This document shows positions 21,096 to 31,332 of a DNA stretch of 64,000 bases, one piece after another. Position 1 is the first letter of the stretch. The number at the start of each line of letters is the position of its first letter. The DNA is from Chloropicon primus (lineage: Eukaryota > Chlorophyta > Chloropicophyceae > Chloropicales > Chloropicaceae), in the NCBI GenBank assembly GCA_023205875.1, contig CP060772.1:365916-429915 (forward strand). Reading direction: 5' to 3'. The notes below the pieces were generated by a model. The model was not told where the DNA came from, searched no databases, and saw only the letters and a list, made by a program, of their open reading frames with translations. The translations under genes and the position numbers were made by a program.

Positions 21096-21647
21096 ATGAA
21101 GCGGTTGCTATTGATGCGTCATGCCAAAAGCAGCTGGAAGGTTTCTTGTGGAGACAGAGACCGGCCACTGAGCCCACGAGGGATGAAGAGCGCAGTAGCA
21201 GTAGCAAAAGAGCTCAAGAGGTTGGGATGCCTTCCGTGTTTGGTCCTCTCCAGCGATGCGAGGAGGACCAGGGAAACGTACGCGAGGATGACATCGATGT
21301 GGGCGGACGAAGACTTGCCGGTGCGCGTCGAGTACTTGGCCGAGTTTTATGCCGGAGTATTTGATCGCCCTGCAACGGAGGTGATCATGGATGCCGTGTA
21401 CACGAACGCGAGGAGCGAGGACACGGTCATGGTGCTCGGTCACAACATGGGTTGGGAGTTGGCGCTGAACGAGCTCGTCGGCCCGAGGGGGAGGGCTGGA
21501 GCACCGGTGCTTGAGATGAAGACAGCGGACTGTTTTGTCTTGGAACGGGACATGGAGGAATGGGAGGACATATTCACTTCTTACGGCAAGTGGGCCATCA
21601 GGCACCAGATCAGGTCACGAAACCTGCTGACGACAAAGGAGGGCTGA
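21096..21647 (+). CDS. SixA-like histidine phosphatase
   Basis: Small (183 residues) member of the histidine phosphatase superfamily, SixA branch. The phospho-accepting RHG-type motif is LLMRHAKSSW, with H9 next to R8. The second arginine is in SSDARRTRET, and the second catalytic histidine (about H116) is in LGHNMGWE. Bacterial SixA dephosphorylates phosphohistidine proteins; plant and algal homologues are uncharacterised and sometimes plastid-located, but no transit peptide is present here. ATG 21096 follows the end of the satellite array by only four bases, so the promoter must be within or beyond the array. It converges with the HST gene (89 bp). Confidence 0.85.
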   Translation: MKRLLLMRHAKSSWKVSCGDRDRPLSPRGMKSAVAVAKELKRLGCLPCLVLSSDARRTRETYARMTSMWADEDLPVRVEYLAEFYAGVFDRPATEVIMDAVYTNARSEDTVMVLGHNMGWELALNELVGPRGRAGAPVLEMKTADCFVLERDMEEWEDIFTSYGKWAIRHQIRSRNLLTTKEG

Positions 21648-21736
21648 GACCCATATACCATACTTGTACATATATTGCTGTAACACCATTTTGTTTGCCT
21701 CCTCCTCCTCCTGCTCCCCTCGGCTTGGCTCTGGCT

Positions 21737-23029
21737 CTAGATGAAAGGGTACAGAAAGTACTCGGCGTAAAAGAGGTTCCAAATGAACCTGTAAAAGCCT
21801 TTGATGCCCTGCTGCGAGTAACCGGTGTGATGGAGCTTGGTCGCTTGATTGACGAGGAAGAAGGACAGCACCATGTGGCCCACAACCATGACGGGGCTGT
21901 TGAACATATCTGGCTGGGCCATGCCCAAGAACATGGCCACGAGATAGTTCAGCATCAGCAGAGCTACGGATGCCATGGCGACCTTTCCCGTCCCGAGCCA
22001 GGTAGCGAAGGTCTGCACGTTCTCCTTCTTGTCCCCTTCGACGTCGGGCAGATCCTTCGCGGCCGAGATGATCACCGCGAAGCATGTGACGAAGCCTGTG
22101 ATGAATGCAACGGGAAACTTCCACTCGAAAGGAACGCCAAGGGCAGCACAAGCAGCGTCGTTCACCCCGTAATTCAGCAAGAACCCCCTGCACAGCACAA
22201 TGCACGCCATCGCTGGCAGTGGCCTAGAGTCGTGGACAGCGGCGCCGAGTCAGTCAAGAGGGTCCAGGGCAAGGAGCAGACACGGCGGACTTACCTTTGC
22301 TTGAGACGGAGCGGGGGCACGCTGTAGATGGCCCCGATGACGAGGGAGAGAGTGTAAAGCAAGGCGATGTGCTGCCCAAAGAGAGTGTGCACGATCGTCA
22401 GACCGATCAGGCCCAGCGTGCTGATGATCACCCAAGCGGTGGACTGCGACATCTCCCCCGCCGCTATCGGTAGGTAAGGCTTATTCACCTCGTCGATCCT
22501 CACGTCGTAGATCTGGTTGATCCCCACAATGAAGGCGTTCGCGCACAGAAGGGCCACGAGGCCCGCGAAAGCTCGGGGAAGGAGGATCCACCTGATGGCG
22601 TCCGAGTGCTCGAGCAGGACGCGGGAAGTCAAGGCCACCGATCCCAGAATTGTTCCTCGAATCGTATGGGGCCTTGTGAACTTCCAGAACGCGTGAAGAA
22701 GGCTTGCTTTGGGGGCCGCAGAGGAGCCCTCCCCGCCACCACTGACGTCAGCCGCAGCGCTGCTCGCGGCGACGCTCCGGCTCCTCTCGACAGCGCCGCT
22801 GAGCATCGGCCTCGCCTCCCTCTCCCCCCGCCGCCTGCGACCTGAGACAACGCATACGTGCAGATCGAGAAACGCGTTAGCGACAACACGGCAGCAGGTC
22901 ACCGCCCGAGCAACACTTACTTTGTTGTATCGATGACTGCGGACGACTGCTCACGCAACAAGGGCTTCCGCTTCTCGCCCCTCGAACGAATCCAGCGCTC
23001 GTTCGAGAAGAGGCATCCCTCGCACCCAT
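21737..23029 (-). CDS. HST: Homogentisate solanesyltransferase, plastid (3 exons)
   Basis: UbiA-family membrane prenyltransferase that condenses homogentisate with a C45 prenyl diphosphate and decarboxylates it, the committed step of plastoquinone-9 synthesis. Exons: 23029-22921, 22841-22295, 22223-21737, with short GT-AG introns of 79 and 71 nt; about 380 residues. Exon 1 encodes a Ser/Arg/Ala-rich transit-like peptide starting MGARDASSRTSAGF. The two Asp-rich motifs are present: NQIYDVRIDEVNKPYLPIAA and KDLPDVEGDKKENVQTFA. The end GFYRFIWNLFYAEYFLYPF matches HST better than tocopherol-type VTE2. Eight or nine hydrophobic helices are apparent. Confidence 0.9.
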
Positions 23030-24057
23030 TCCTGCCGCCCGAGGCAAGGGCCTGGCACCCGTCACCAGAGCCTGAGACATCTCTCTCTCTCTCTCTCTCT
23101 CTATCTCTATCTCTCTCTCCCTATCAGCCCACAAACTCGAACGGCAGCGGCTAGCAACTTCACCAGAGCTTCGTTTCGGACGTGCGGGTGCGCTTTCGAA
23201 CGCTAGCGAGATGATCTTTCGAATGATCTGTCGCTCGTTCCCTCTTCGTCTCCCCTCGTCCCCTCCTTGTCACGAGCAAACCATCATCCGAGGCAATGAT
23301 TGAGGCACAAAAGTCAGTCCATGAAGCACAGAAACTTCACCATGGCACCAAACTCGTCATGAGAGGTATCGTTGGAAAGATCTGGAGAATATCTTTCCAT
23401 CGATACCTCCCTCAACTCCATCGCGTCTCACCTTCACCCCCTTCTCTCCCCTTTCGTTCGCGTCCGATGCCAAAACGGCTGAGAGCTGAGACAAGCCACT
23501 AGTTTAAGATAAGATCAGATTAGAGAAGGCGGAAGGTGAGACTTTCGGGCGAAAGGGGAGGCCAGGGAGAGTTAAAACGGGAAACGAGAACAGCGTCACG
23601 GCATGCGTTACGATTTACTCTTTCCGATGACCTCTTGTTTGGAAGAAATGGCCCAGTGTTGAGGATGCTGTGAACTGAAAGCTTCGATTTTTCGTAGTCA
23701 CCTTTGGGAAGAGGGAGGGAGGGAGAGAGACGGAGGAGGCGAGGACAGGCGAGGGGAGCAAGGGGAGCGGGAGAGAGCGCAACCACGCAATAGTACATCT
23801 CAAATCATTCGATTGGTAACCTCCCACGACACGTTTGACTTCTCGAAGCTGCTTGGAAGGAAAGTTTTGGGGCTCGAGTTGGATTGAGCATTGATTGGAT
23901 TGAGGAGTAAGTGATGACTTGTTCTTGTCCTCCCTTTGAGTTTTTCGCGGCGTGATTGAGTTTCATGCTCTGCTTTGGTTTTCTGACGCTGGTGCTGGAT
24001 TCAGGTCACCCTCTCTCTCTCTCTCTCTGGTTTGGTTTCGGCAAACAGCAACAGGAG
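23030..24057. promoter_or_regulatory. Divergent promoter space of HST and Lys-rich gene
   Basis: Holds a (TC)n tract at 23080-23125 and three element copies at about 23196-23235, 23365-23407 and 23612-23640. A second (TC)n run lies at 24008-24028. No supported gene. Confidence 0.55.
23365..23407. promoter_or_regulatory. Dispersed promoter palindrome, best hairpin copy
   Basis: A 43-bp near-perfect inverted repeat. The left arm is GGTATCGTTGGAAAGAT and the right arm is ATCTTTCCATCGATACC, with one mismatch in 17 pairs and a 9-nt loop. It is the clearest copy of the element family. Confidence 0.8.
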
Positions 24058-24717
24058 ATGGGGGAGCAGGTGAAGAGCAAAGGCAAAGGCCCGAGTTCTG
24101 GAGTGGTTATTGTTGCTGCTGCTGCTGCGCTGGGTGCTGCCCTGGTGTTCCTCAGGGGGAAGCAGAACGAGGGAGGTAGCGGCCCAAAGAAGGAGGATCA
24201 GGCAGGAGGTGCTGCAAAGGTAGCGCAAGCGAAGAGGCAGAAGGAGAAGGCCGCTGCCAAGGCCAAGGCCAAGGCTGCGAAGAGGAAGGAGAAGACTAAG
24301 GAGAAAGAGGCGGAGAAGGAGAAGAAGGCTGTAGCGAAGAAGCAGGCCTCTTTGAAGCCGATGAGCGCTGCCAAGGTTGCCGGAGGCCGGCGCGTGGCTT
24401 CAAAGCACAAGAAGTCGGCGAAGAAGACGACTTCGCTGCCCACGACGACGGCTTCGAAGCTGAAGGACAAGGTGAAGAAGAGGACCGGAGGGGTCGACCC
24501 GAAGAAGCCAAAGGCTCAGCTCCTACCGAGCGGCCAGGGCCACAAGAGGAGCAATGGGAACGAGGAGGGCAAGGACGAGCAGAAGGGGGAAGAGGTATAT
24601 AGCATGGGTTACACATATACCACCACAGTCACTGACGCGAGGGTGCAGGCTGTCTCTGGGAAGCACAAGGCTCTGCTCGCGAAGAAAATTCCAACCAACG
24701 ACGACAAAAAGTATTGA
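24058..24717 (+). CDS. Lys/Ala-rich protein with N-terminal membrane anchor
   Basis: Not recognised as a known family. The product has 219 residues. One hydrophobic helix spans about residues 15-33 (SGVVIVAAAAALGAALVFL). A very basic tail follows, dominated by Lys, Ala and Glu (KEKAAAKAKAKAAKRKEK..), then a short Thr/Tyr-rich patch (YSMGYTYTTTVTDARVQAV) and a basic C-terminus. The shape suggests a single-pass membrane protein with a basic cytosolic or lumenal tail, possibly binding nucleic acid or acidic partners. ATG 24058 was chosen as the first ATG that puts the helix near the N-terminus; the frame upstream has another ATG in a pyrimidine-rich stretch. Its stop is only 39 bp from that of the convergent BRCT gene. 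Confidence 0.6.
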   Translation: MGEQVKSKGKGPSSGVVIVAAAAALGAALVFLRGKQNEGGSGPKKEDQAGGAAKVAQAKRQKEKAAAKAKAKAAKRKEKTKEKEAEKEKKAVAKKQASLKPMSAAKVAGGRRVASKHKKSAKKTTSLPTTTASKLKDKVKKRTGGVDPKKPKAQLLPSGQGHKRSNGNEEGKDEQKGEEVYSMGYTYTTTVTDARVQAVSGKHKALLAKKIPTNDDKKY

Positions 24718-24753
24718 AAAGGAAACGTAAATTACAACCTTCTCTCTCTCTAA

Positions 24754-25278
24754 GTTCTAACGCCTGAAGAGTTTGCTCACATTCCCAGCCTCCATCGCTC
24801 TCGTCAAAACCTTGTAGTCAATCACCTTGTGCTGGCCCTGGAGGCCCTGGATCGACCTCAAGTCCTCCGCGATCACAGCGGTGGGCTTCGACGCCCCGAG
24901 CTCGAATTTCTCTCTCTTCCTGCGTTTCTTCGGCGCGTCGCAGTCCAGCGTGCTCACCGTGGCGCCGCCTCGCTCCAGTACCAACTTGAAGTCCCCCCTC
25001 AAAAAGTCCCGGGAGCCGCAGAGCACAAAGGCGTCGCCCTCAAACATTCCTTTCTTGTCGCCCTCGTTGCTGCTGGCACCGGAAAGGCTGCTGTACACGA
25101 GGAGGGACCTCTTCAACTCCACTGGGAATCCGGATTGGATCGACTCCTCCACCCATTGGCGCCTCACGATTGGCCTTCCGGCGCTCAAACCAAAGAGAAC
25201 TTTGAGCGTCCTCTTGCGTTCCTTGGCGACCACGACGACTTCGTGCGAGTCCTCGATCTCCGCCAGCTTCTCTGCCAC
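24754..25278. repeat. Left arm of 525-bp inverted repeat (BRCT 3' ends)
   Basis: Reverse complement of 28817-29341 with no length difference. Compared by eye, the stretch from 24754 to about 25180 appears identical. A short island around 25180-25200, coding GLSAGR here versus GLTIGF in the partner, and a few single bases differ. Identity stops abruptly a few bases past both stop codons. Confidence 0.9.
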
Positions 25279-27133
25279 CGTGCCCCCCTGCGATGCTATC
25301 ATTTTACAAATTTGCTTCTCCTCCGTGCGTGTGAAGGCCGTGAGAAGGAAGGAAAGGTGTTTGAATATCTCCTCCCCACGCCCCTGCTTCGTTTGGGCAC
25401 TTGATGCCTTGACTTTTCGTTGCTCCGCAGCGTACGTTCTCTTCCTGCCTGGATGCTCCTTCCGCTGCGGCTCCATGGGCAAGGGCGGATGCTCCACCTT
25501 CCGCCTCTTCTTCGTGTGAAGAGCCAGCTTCTCGTCATTGCAGGCCAGGCGAGCGTTGGCATTCTGCCTGCGCTTGCTGCATCCGAAATCAGCTGCATCC
25601 TTCTTCTCGGTCTTGGCATCCCCGCCCTCAATTTCTGTCCTTTTCTCCCGCCTCCTGCTGCTGGACTTGCTCGCGACCCTCCCGCGTGATGTCGAAGTTG
25701 AAGCCTCCTTCAACCTCCGATTCTCCTCTCTCAAGTCATTGTTTTCCCTCCGAAGTTTTCGGTTCTCCTGCAAAAGCTCTTCCACCCTGTGATTCAGGTC
25801 CTTCTCGGCCTCGCTCAAGCGTTTTGGCTTTCCCTCTGCGCTCTTCTGGTCGTTCCGGGCGGGCTCGCGAGATGCCTTGTACTTTGGGTTGGGAGTCCTG
25901 GTGCGCCTGCTGCTGGACAAAATGTGAGACGCGTCCACCGCCGAAGAGGCCAGAAACTTCTGCCACTCCAGTGATGATTTCGACGATGACGACTTTGGTT
26001 TCTTCTTCTTCTCCTCCTCTCCCGCCGTCCCTGGATGATCTTTGGTGATCGCCCCCGGCCATGCCTCGCTCTCAAGGTGGTTCTCAAGGTGGTTCTCAAG
26101 GTTCTCAGCCCCCTGCTGGACCTTGGCTTCGCTCCCTTCCTCCACGCAATCACGCTCCTTCTTCTCTCCTGCAACTTTTGGCACGGCCACCGTCTTCTCA
26201 TCCGAGCCGCCCCGATCGTCGTCCTCTGACGATTTTGGCAACAGGGTTGGTGTGGAGGGCGGCTCCTCTGGGGCGCCGCAGAGTTTCGGTGGGTCCATGC
26301 TACGCCTCTGGGACTGGGACACCGGAGTCTCCGGCACGGGCTCCGTTTCCTCGATGTCATCGATCTCGTCGAGCTCCACTTCGAGCCCCTTGCCCTCCTC
26401 TGGCTCAAAGGTGTCCACAACCTTTTCTGACGACTCGCCTTTCGACTTGAGGTATTCGCCGACGTCCACATCAGTGATGTCGGCAGGCCCCTGTCTCAGC
26501 TGCAGAAGAAAGTCGTTGCTCTTGAACCCAAAGTCATTGATGCCCAAGCCCTTCCTCGCCATGAACAGACGGTACTCGCAGTAGTTCGTCTGCACCTCCC
26601 TTTGCTGATCGCAAGGCGCGGCGCCAGACTCCGCGAGATCGAGCACGTCCTTCACCTCAAGCATGATCACGATGCTTCTCAACCGCGTGCTCTCGTCCAC
26701 GTCCCCTTCCTGACCCTCTCCCGCGGTAAAATGCTCATGAAGAGTCTTGTAAGAGTTGGGAACCACTGTGGGATCCAACGAGCCTAGGATACGATGCAGA
26801 GCAAGAAGTACGAACAAAGCAAAGGTTGGAGTCAGGTCTCGACATTCATTCCATTGAGACAGAAGGCACAAGCGTCAACCTACCTGGAAGCGATGCGGAC
26901 ATCTTCATGAACGTCCCAGAGTCCAAAGGCGTCTTGCTCTTGAAGAGTTCCATGGTCTCATTGGTCTCATCACTCAACCGTTCCACTCCCTCCTCCTCCT
27001 CAAGGCTTCCATCCATCCCCCTCAACTCTTCCACGAGACTCTCCTTCACTTGGTACTCCTCCACCTCATCCGATAGGATCGCGTCCTCGCTCCCTTCAGG
27101 CGTCAGAGCAAGCACAAGCCCCTCCTCCTCCAT
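24757..27133 (-). CDS. Tandem-BRCT protein A, 53BP1/Crb2-like C-terminus (2 exons)
   Basis: Exons 27133-26884 and 26783-24757, joined in frame (CCAG|GC) to give about 758 residues. The C-terminal 205 residues (about 554-758) form two BRCT repeats. BRCT1 begins IFKHLSFLLTAF and contains RPIVRRQWVEESIQSG; the inter-BRCT linker and BRCT2 follow (FVLCGSRDFLRGDF.. HKVIDYKVLTRAM). The FLLT opening and the spacing recall 53BP1/Crb2-type phosphopeptide-binding pairs. The middle is Ser/Lys/Glu-rich with a short leucine coiled coil (VEELLQENRKLRRENNDLREENRRL). The N-terminus is acidic. A role in nuclear DNA-damage signalling is inferred from the BRCT pair alone. Its 3' end is nearly identical in DNA to the neighbouring gene B in the opposite orientation. 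Confidence 0.72.
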
Positions 27134-28054
27134 GACCAACCAAAGATGGCGAAGATGAAGATCTGGATGATGGATGGCGAGATGAGGATGATCGTTCAAC
27201 TCAACAGAAAGAGAATGAACAGACGCTTCCGATCACCATCACCAAACACAAAAACAAATGCTTCTCCCTCCAACAGAAACGAATCCTAAAACGATCTTCG
27301 AAGGATCCACCAAAGGATCGAAGATGGAGATGGAGATGGAATTGAATGGATGAACTCCTCTCTGTGTTGCTTCGAGAAAACCCCTTCAAACGACCACTCG
27401 TTCGAAAGAGCGAGAGACGAAGCTTGCGATGGTCCACTCCTCCGCTTCCCTTCCACTCGTTTTCTCGTCCTCCTTCGCAGCGATCGATCCCTCGCTCGAG
27501 TCGAGTCGATTCTTCTTCTCTTCCTCCTCCGCGCAAAGGTTAAGAGAAAGGATGGGTCAACCGACCACTCGTTCGAAAGAGCATGGGAATACGCTTCCGA
27601 TAGTCCAAGCCTCCCTCGCCGTTTCCGCCTTCGCCGCCCGCTCTCCCTCTCTCTTTGTCCTTCTCCTCTCGACGCGATCGCGCGCCAAAAAAAGGAAAGC
27701 TGCGCTGCGTTGAGAGCGAGAGCGAGAGGCGTTGGCGATCGATCGATCGCGGCGTGGAGGCGAGGACGGCGAGGAGAGGGGAAGAGGAGGGTGCAGGACG
27801 AAGCGTTGTGTCGAGATCTTTCCAACGATACCTGGATCGAACCATTGGGTGCTCGCATTGGTCGAGGGATCGACTGGGAGGACGGAAAGGGAAGGAGAGA
27901 CCATCGGAGTGGCACACCTTCTCGAGGACGGTGACGGTGAGGACGGCGAGGATAGGGGAAGAGGAGGGTGAAGGACGAAGACTTGGCTCGAGATATTTCG
28001 ATTGGTGGGTCGCTTGCCTGGTTTTGGTTTCGGTATTGATTGAATCCAGTGAAG
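27134..28054. promoter_or_regulatory. Head-to-head promoter space of the two BRCT genes
   Basis: A 921-bp spacer. Two related blocks (about 27388-27440 and 27557-27605) share CGACCACTCGTTCGAAAGAGC. Element copies occur at 27808-27835 (CTTTCCAACGATACC) and about 27985-28012. Long open frames on both strands encode only Arg/Ser-rich repeat peptides and are not called. Confidence 0.55.
27808..27835. promoter_or_regulatory. Dispersed promoter palindrome, right-half copy
   Basis: TGTCGAGAT followed by CTTTCCAACGATACC (27818-27832), the consensus right arm. A near-identical string occurs at 37680-37705. Confidence 0.5.
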
Positions 28055-29338
28055 ATGGAGAAGGAGATGGCTGCCTTGGTGAAGGAGAATGCTCGGCTGA
28101 GAGAGGAGAACGCTCGGCTGAGGGAGGTCGCGGAGCGTTATGAGAGGAGCGTTACGTCACCACCGCTGCGGAGAAGGTCTCTTGCTTCCCCTTCGGTCGC
28201 GACGGAGGATGAGGTGACGTGCACGCAAGCAACAGACAGAACAGAAGGCATTCCCATCCCTGGGGTACGTTACGCTTCCCCTTGGCAAGACTATGGTCCG
28301 CCATCGCAGTTGAGTCCTTCGCCGTTGATCCTTCGAAGCAAGAAGCAGGAGATGATGGACAACTACTTGCTCGAGTCCACGCTAGCCAAGAAGCACCGTG
28401 CGCGGGCGGAGGCGAAACCAAAGGTGAGTAGGCGAGAGCCTTCGCTTCCTTCCTTCCTTCCTTGGGCGCGCGGCACGTAACGTTCGGACTGGAAACTTCA
28501 CACCACCTCTTGCTGACGCCCTTCCTTGTTGTCCTTTCCGTGCTGCCGGTGGTGGTCCCACGATTGCTTGCAGGTTCAGAAGCATGCGATGGGGAAGGAG
28601 AACTGCGACGACGGGGGTGGGGAGGCGTTCCAAGCTCGGGGAGAGGAGCTGGAGCTCAAAGGGGGAGCACGCGAGAACGTTGAGGTGGGGGCACCGAAAG
28701 CAATGCAGGCGCGGGATCCACGCGAAATCTTCCGAGGCCAATTGTTTTTGATCTCCGGATTCTCTGCCACCGAGACCGACGTTCTCGTCGACCGAATTCT
28801 GAACCACGGTGGCTCCGTGGCAGAGAAGCTGGCGGAGATCGAGGACTCGCACGAAGTCGTCGTGGTCGCCAAGGAGCGCAAGAGGACGCTCAAAGTTCTC
28901 TTGGGCCTGACCATTGGCTTTCCTATCGTGAGGCGCCAATGGGTGGAGGAGTCGATCCAATCCGGATTCCCAGTGGAGTTGAAGAGGTCCCTCCTCGTGT
29001 ACAGCAGCCTTTCCGGTGCCAGCAGCAACGAGGGCGACAAGAAAGGAATGTTTGAGGGCGACGCCTTTGTGCTCTGCGGCTCCCGGGACTTTTTGAGGGG
29101 GGACTTCAAGTTGGTACTGGAGCGAGGCGGCGCCACGGTGAGCACGCTGGATTGCGACGCGCCGAAGAAACGCAGGAAGAGAGAGAAATTCGAGCTCGGG
29201 GCGTCGAAGCCCACCGCTGTGATCGCGGAGGACTTGAGGTCGATCCAGGGCCTCCAGGGCCAGCACAAGGTGATTGACTACAAGGTTTTGACGAGAGCGA
29301 TGGAGGCTGGGAATGTGAGCAAACTCTTCAGGCGTTAG
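28055..29338 (+). CDS. Tandem-BRCT protein B (2 exons)
   Basis: Exons 28055-28423 and 28574-29338, joined in phase 0 (CCAAAG|GTTCAG), give about 377 residues. The N-terminus is a short coiled coil (MEKEMAALVKENARLREENA) unrelated to the long acidic N-terminus of gene A. The C-terminal BRCT pair begins IFRGQLFLISGFSATETD. After the first 30 or so residues of BRCT1, it is nearly identical to protein A. Only four residue differences were seen by eye in about 170, clustered at VLLGLTIGFPIV versus VLFGLSAGRPIV. The contrast between diverged N-terminal parts and an identical 3' end indicates gene conversion or a very recent partial duplication. It converges with the YqaJ-like gene (54 bp). Confidence 0.7.
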
Positions 29339-29341
29339 AAC
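28817..29341. repeat. Right arm of 525-bp inverted repeat (BRCT 3' ends)
   Basis: Partner of 24754-25278. The arms face each other tail-outward across a 3.5-kb spacer that contains both promoters and both N-terminal coding parts. Confidence 0.9.
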
Positions 29342-29392
29342 TACAGTTAACCATTTACGATTGATAAAAATTCTATGGTACATCGTTGATCA

Positions 29393-30679
29393 TCAAGCAG
29401 GTTGCTGCGGCGAGAGAAAGGGCGCGCTCTTCGCATACTTGTCCATCACTGTGGGGGGAAGCGTTTCGAAAAGAGTAGCCGTGCGCGCAATCTTTCTGGT
29501 GTGGCCCAAGAAATTCTGGTAAGCCTCCATCTCCCAAAAAAAGTTTTCTGGAGGCGGCGACTTCTTCGCCACGTATTCCTTCTGAAACAGAGAAACCCAA
29601 CGAAGCATCGACTTTTGATAAAACTTGTCGGCCTTCATCACGTACAATGCAATCCCGTTGCCCGCGCTGTAGGACACGTAAAGGGCTATCGGGGCCCCCG
29701 TGCAAAGCATGTGCATCTGCAGCTGCGGCACGTGCATGACGTTCACCCGGTCCCTCGGCTCCGCGTCGATGAGCCTGTACCTGAGTTTCTTCTTCTTCCC
29801 GCTCTTCGTGACTTTGTGGATCTCCCGGAACGGGGAAACTGATTTGACCTCTACAACGCAGCAGAGGTGGCCCTTCCTCCTCCACTCATCGCCCCCCTCC
29901 CACCCTCGAGGCAAGAAGGAGGCCAGCCGACCTTCCAAGGTCGTTTCATCGTCAAGCTTGCTCAAGGGAATGACAAGGAGGGCGTCCGGCGAGGCTCCCA
30001 TCGGCGGCAGAAGCTTCTTGTTAATGCCCCACTCATAGGGAATATCCCGAAAAGACAAGGGACACAAGCCAACCTCAAGGACCTCACTATCCACAAAGTT
30101 CCTCAATAGCGAGAACAACGCCGCCGGCTCTTGGCTGATCCCCCAAGCACAATGCACCGCCATCACCCCCATCTTGGCCACCTGCTTGCACCTCTCCTCC
30201 CTCCTGTCCTCCTCCCCCTCGTCCTCCGAACCATTGAGGCACAGCCCAGCATTGTACTCCTCCACTTGCTTTGCATTGAAGGTAAGCACCTCCTTGGACG
30301 CCGAGCCAGACACCAGGAACACCTCCTCCTGCACAAGGTGGTAAGCATGGAGAGCATGCCGATGGGAAGCGAACCCCTTGGGAAGCTTCAGAGCCCCCGA
30401 TGCTTTCTTCTCATTCAAGCCCAAGCATCCAGGAAGCGATGACGTCGTGATTCGACCCGAGTGACAAGCAGCCCACTCGTCGCTCTCCTGTCTGAAGTAT
30501 GGAGCACAAGCTTCACTCTCGAGTCTCAACCAACTCGATGGAGGCAATCCTCTGAACATCTTGTCCATCCTCAACTCATGAAACGTCGGAGACCTCCAGT
30601 ACACATTAGGCACGGCACCCGAACGCGTTTCACTCTCCTTGCTACCGTAACGCTTCTCCAAACGCACGCCACGAGCCAT
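29393..30679 (-). CDS. YqaJ-like PD-(D/E)XK nuclease-fold protein
   Basis: 428 residues, one exon, starting at the first in-frame ATG, 30679. Features of the YqaJ/lambda-exonuclease-like fold are present. SDEWAACHSGRITTSSLPGCLG (about 67-87) matches the W..R.GRITAS..G start. WGISQEPAAL (about 179-188) corresponds to the helix bearing a conserved glutamate. GASPDALL supplies an Asp (about D232), VVEVKS supplies ExK (about E277, K279), and VPQLQMHMLCTG supplies the Q-containing helix. Plants encode similar restriction-endonuclease-like proteins, some predicted to be organellar, with unknown roles; phage members are recombination exonucleases. Nuclease activity is plausible because the D-ExK residues are intact, but substrate and location are unknown. 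Confidence 0.75.
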   Translation of the reverse strand: MARGVRLEKRYGSKESETRSGAVPNVYWRSPTFHELRMDKMFRGLPPSSWLRLESEACAPYFRQESDEWAACHSGRITTSSLPGCLGLNEKKASGALKLPKGFASHRHALHAYHLVQEEVFLVSGSASKEVLTFNAKQVEEYNAGLCLNGSEDEGEEDRREERCKQVAKMGVMAVHCAWGISQEPAALFSLLRNFVDSEVLEVGLCPLSFRDIPYEWGINKKLLPPMGASPDALLVIPLSKLDDETTLEGRLASFLPRGWEGGDEWRRKGHLCCVVEVKSVSPFREIHKVTKSGKKKKLRYRLIDAEPRDRVNVMHVPQLQMHMLCTGAPIALYVSYSAGNGIALYVMKADKFYQKSMLRWVSLFQKEYVAKKSPPPENFFWEMEAYQNFLGHTRKIARTATLFETLPPTVMDKYAKSAPFLSPQQPA

Positions 30680-31332
30680 TTCGAGTGCTGATTGTCGTGA
30701 AAAGGATTCCGATTCTAAAACTTTTGCTTTCCATTCTGAAGCCAAGATGTTCGTCCCAGCGTCATCCGTCACGAGCGTGGGCTCTTTCGAAAGCTAATGA
30801 GATGATTCATCCATCGCTCGTGGCGCGTTGCCTTCGTCGTCGTCCTCCTCTCCAAACGGAGTCCCTCTATCCAAGCCGCTCTTCCTCCACAACACTCCAC
30901 TCGAACACGTGGAGTGACACACACCAGGAGAAGGGGAGGAGGGAGGGGGATGGAAGGAGGGGGGTGATGGTGGAGGGAGGGAGGGAGGGGGAGAGGGAAA
31001 GGAGGGGTCACGGATGGATGGATGCGTTGTCTCTTGCTCTTTCCAAAGAGCCCTCACTTGGGAGGAATGGTGACAGGGATCATGGCAAGGAGACAGAGAG
31101 AGAGGTGATGGTGATGATGATGGTGGTGGAAGGAGGGGGTGATGGTGGAGGGAGGGAGAGAAGGGGTCATGAATAGATGGATGCGTTGTCACTTGCTCTT
31201 TCCAAAGAGCCCTCACTTCGGAGGAATGGTGACAGGGATCATGGCAAGGAGAGAGACAGAGAGGTGATGGTGATGACGATGGAGGTGATGATAATGAGAA
31301 AAGGCCATGACCAAAAAACTGACGTTTGCTAT
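30680..31332. promoter_or_regulatory. Promoter space of the YqaJ-like gene with a tandem 160-bp module
   Basis: An element copy lies at about 30779-30805 (GGGCTCTTTCGAAAGC). GGA/GGT-rich stretches flank two copies of a 160-bp module described separately. No gene seen. Confidence 0.55.
31003..31290 (+). repeat. Two tandem copies of a 160-bp promoter module
   Basis: Copies begin near 31003 and 31163. Each contains GGATGCGTTGTC, CTTGCTCTTTCCAAAGAGCC, a CTCACTT..GGAGGAATGG stretch, and CAGGGATCATGGCAAGGAG. A third copy in the same orientation lies at about 35270-35445. The CTCTTTCCAAAGAG core is palindromic. Confidence 0.8.

Noticed and set aside
19901-21207. Open frames of 376 and 303 codons on the minus strand
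   Set aside because: They translate the 177-bp satellite and neighbouring repeats. The repeated peptide results from a unit length divisible by three.
28382-29383. 333-codon minus-strand frame across BRCT gene B, and 24829-25519 across gene A
   Set aside because: Antisense shadows; their similarity to each other only reflects the inverted repeat.
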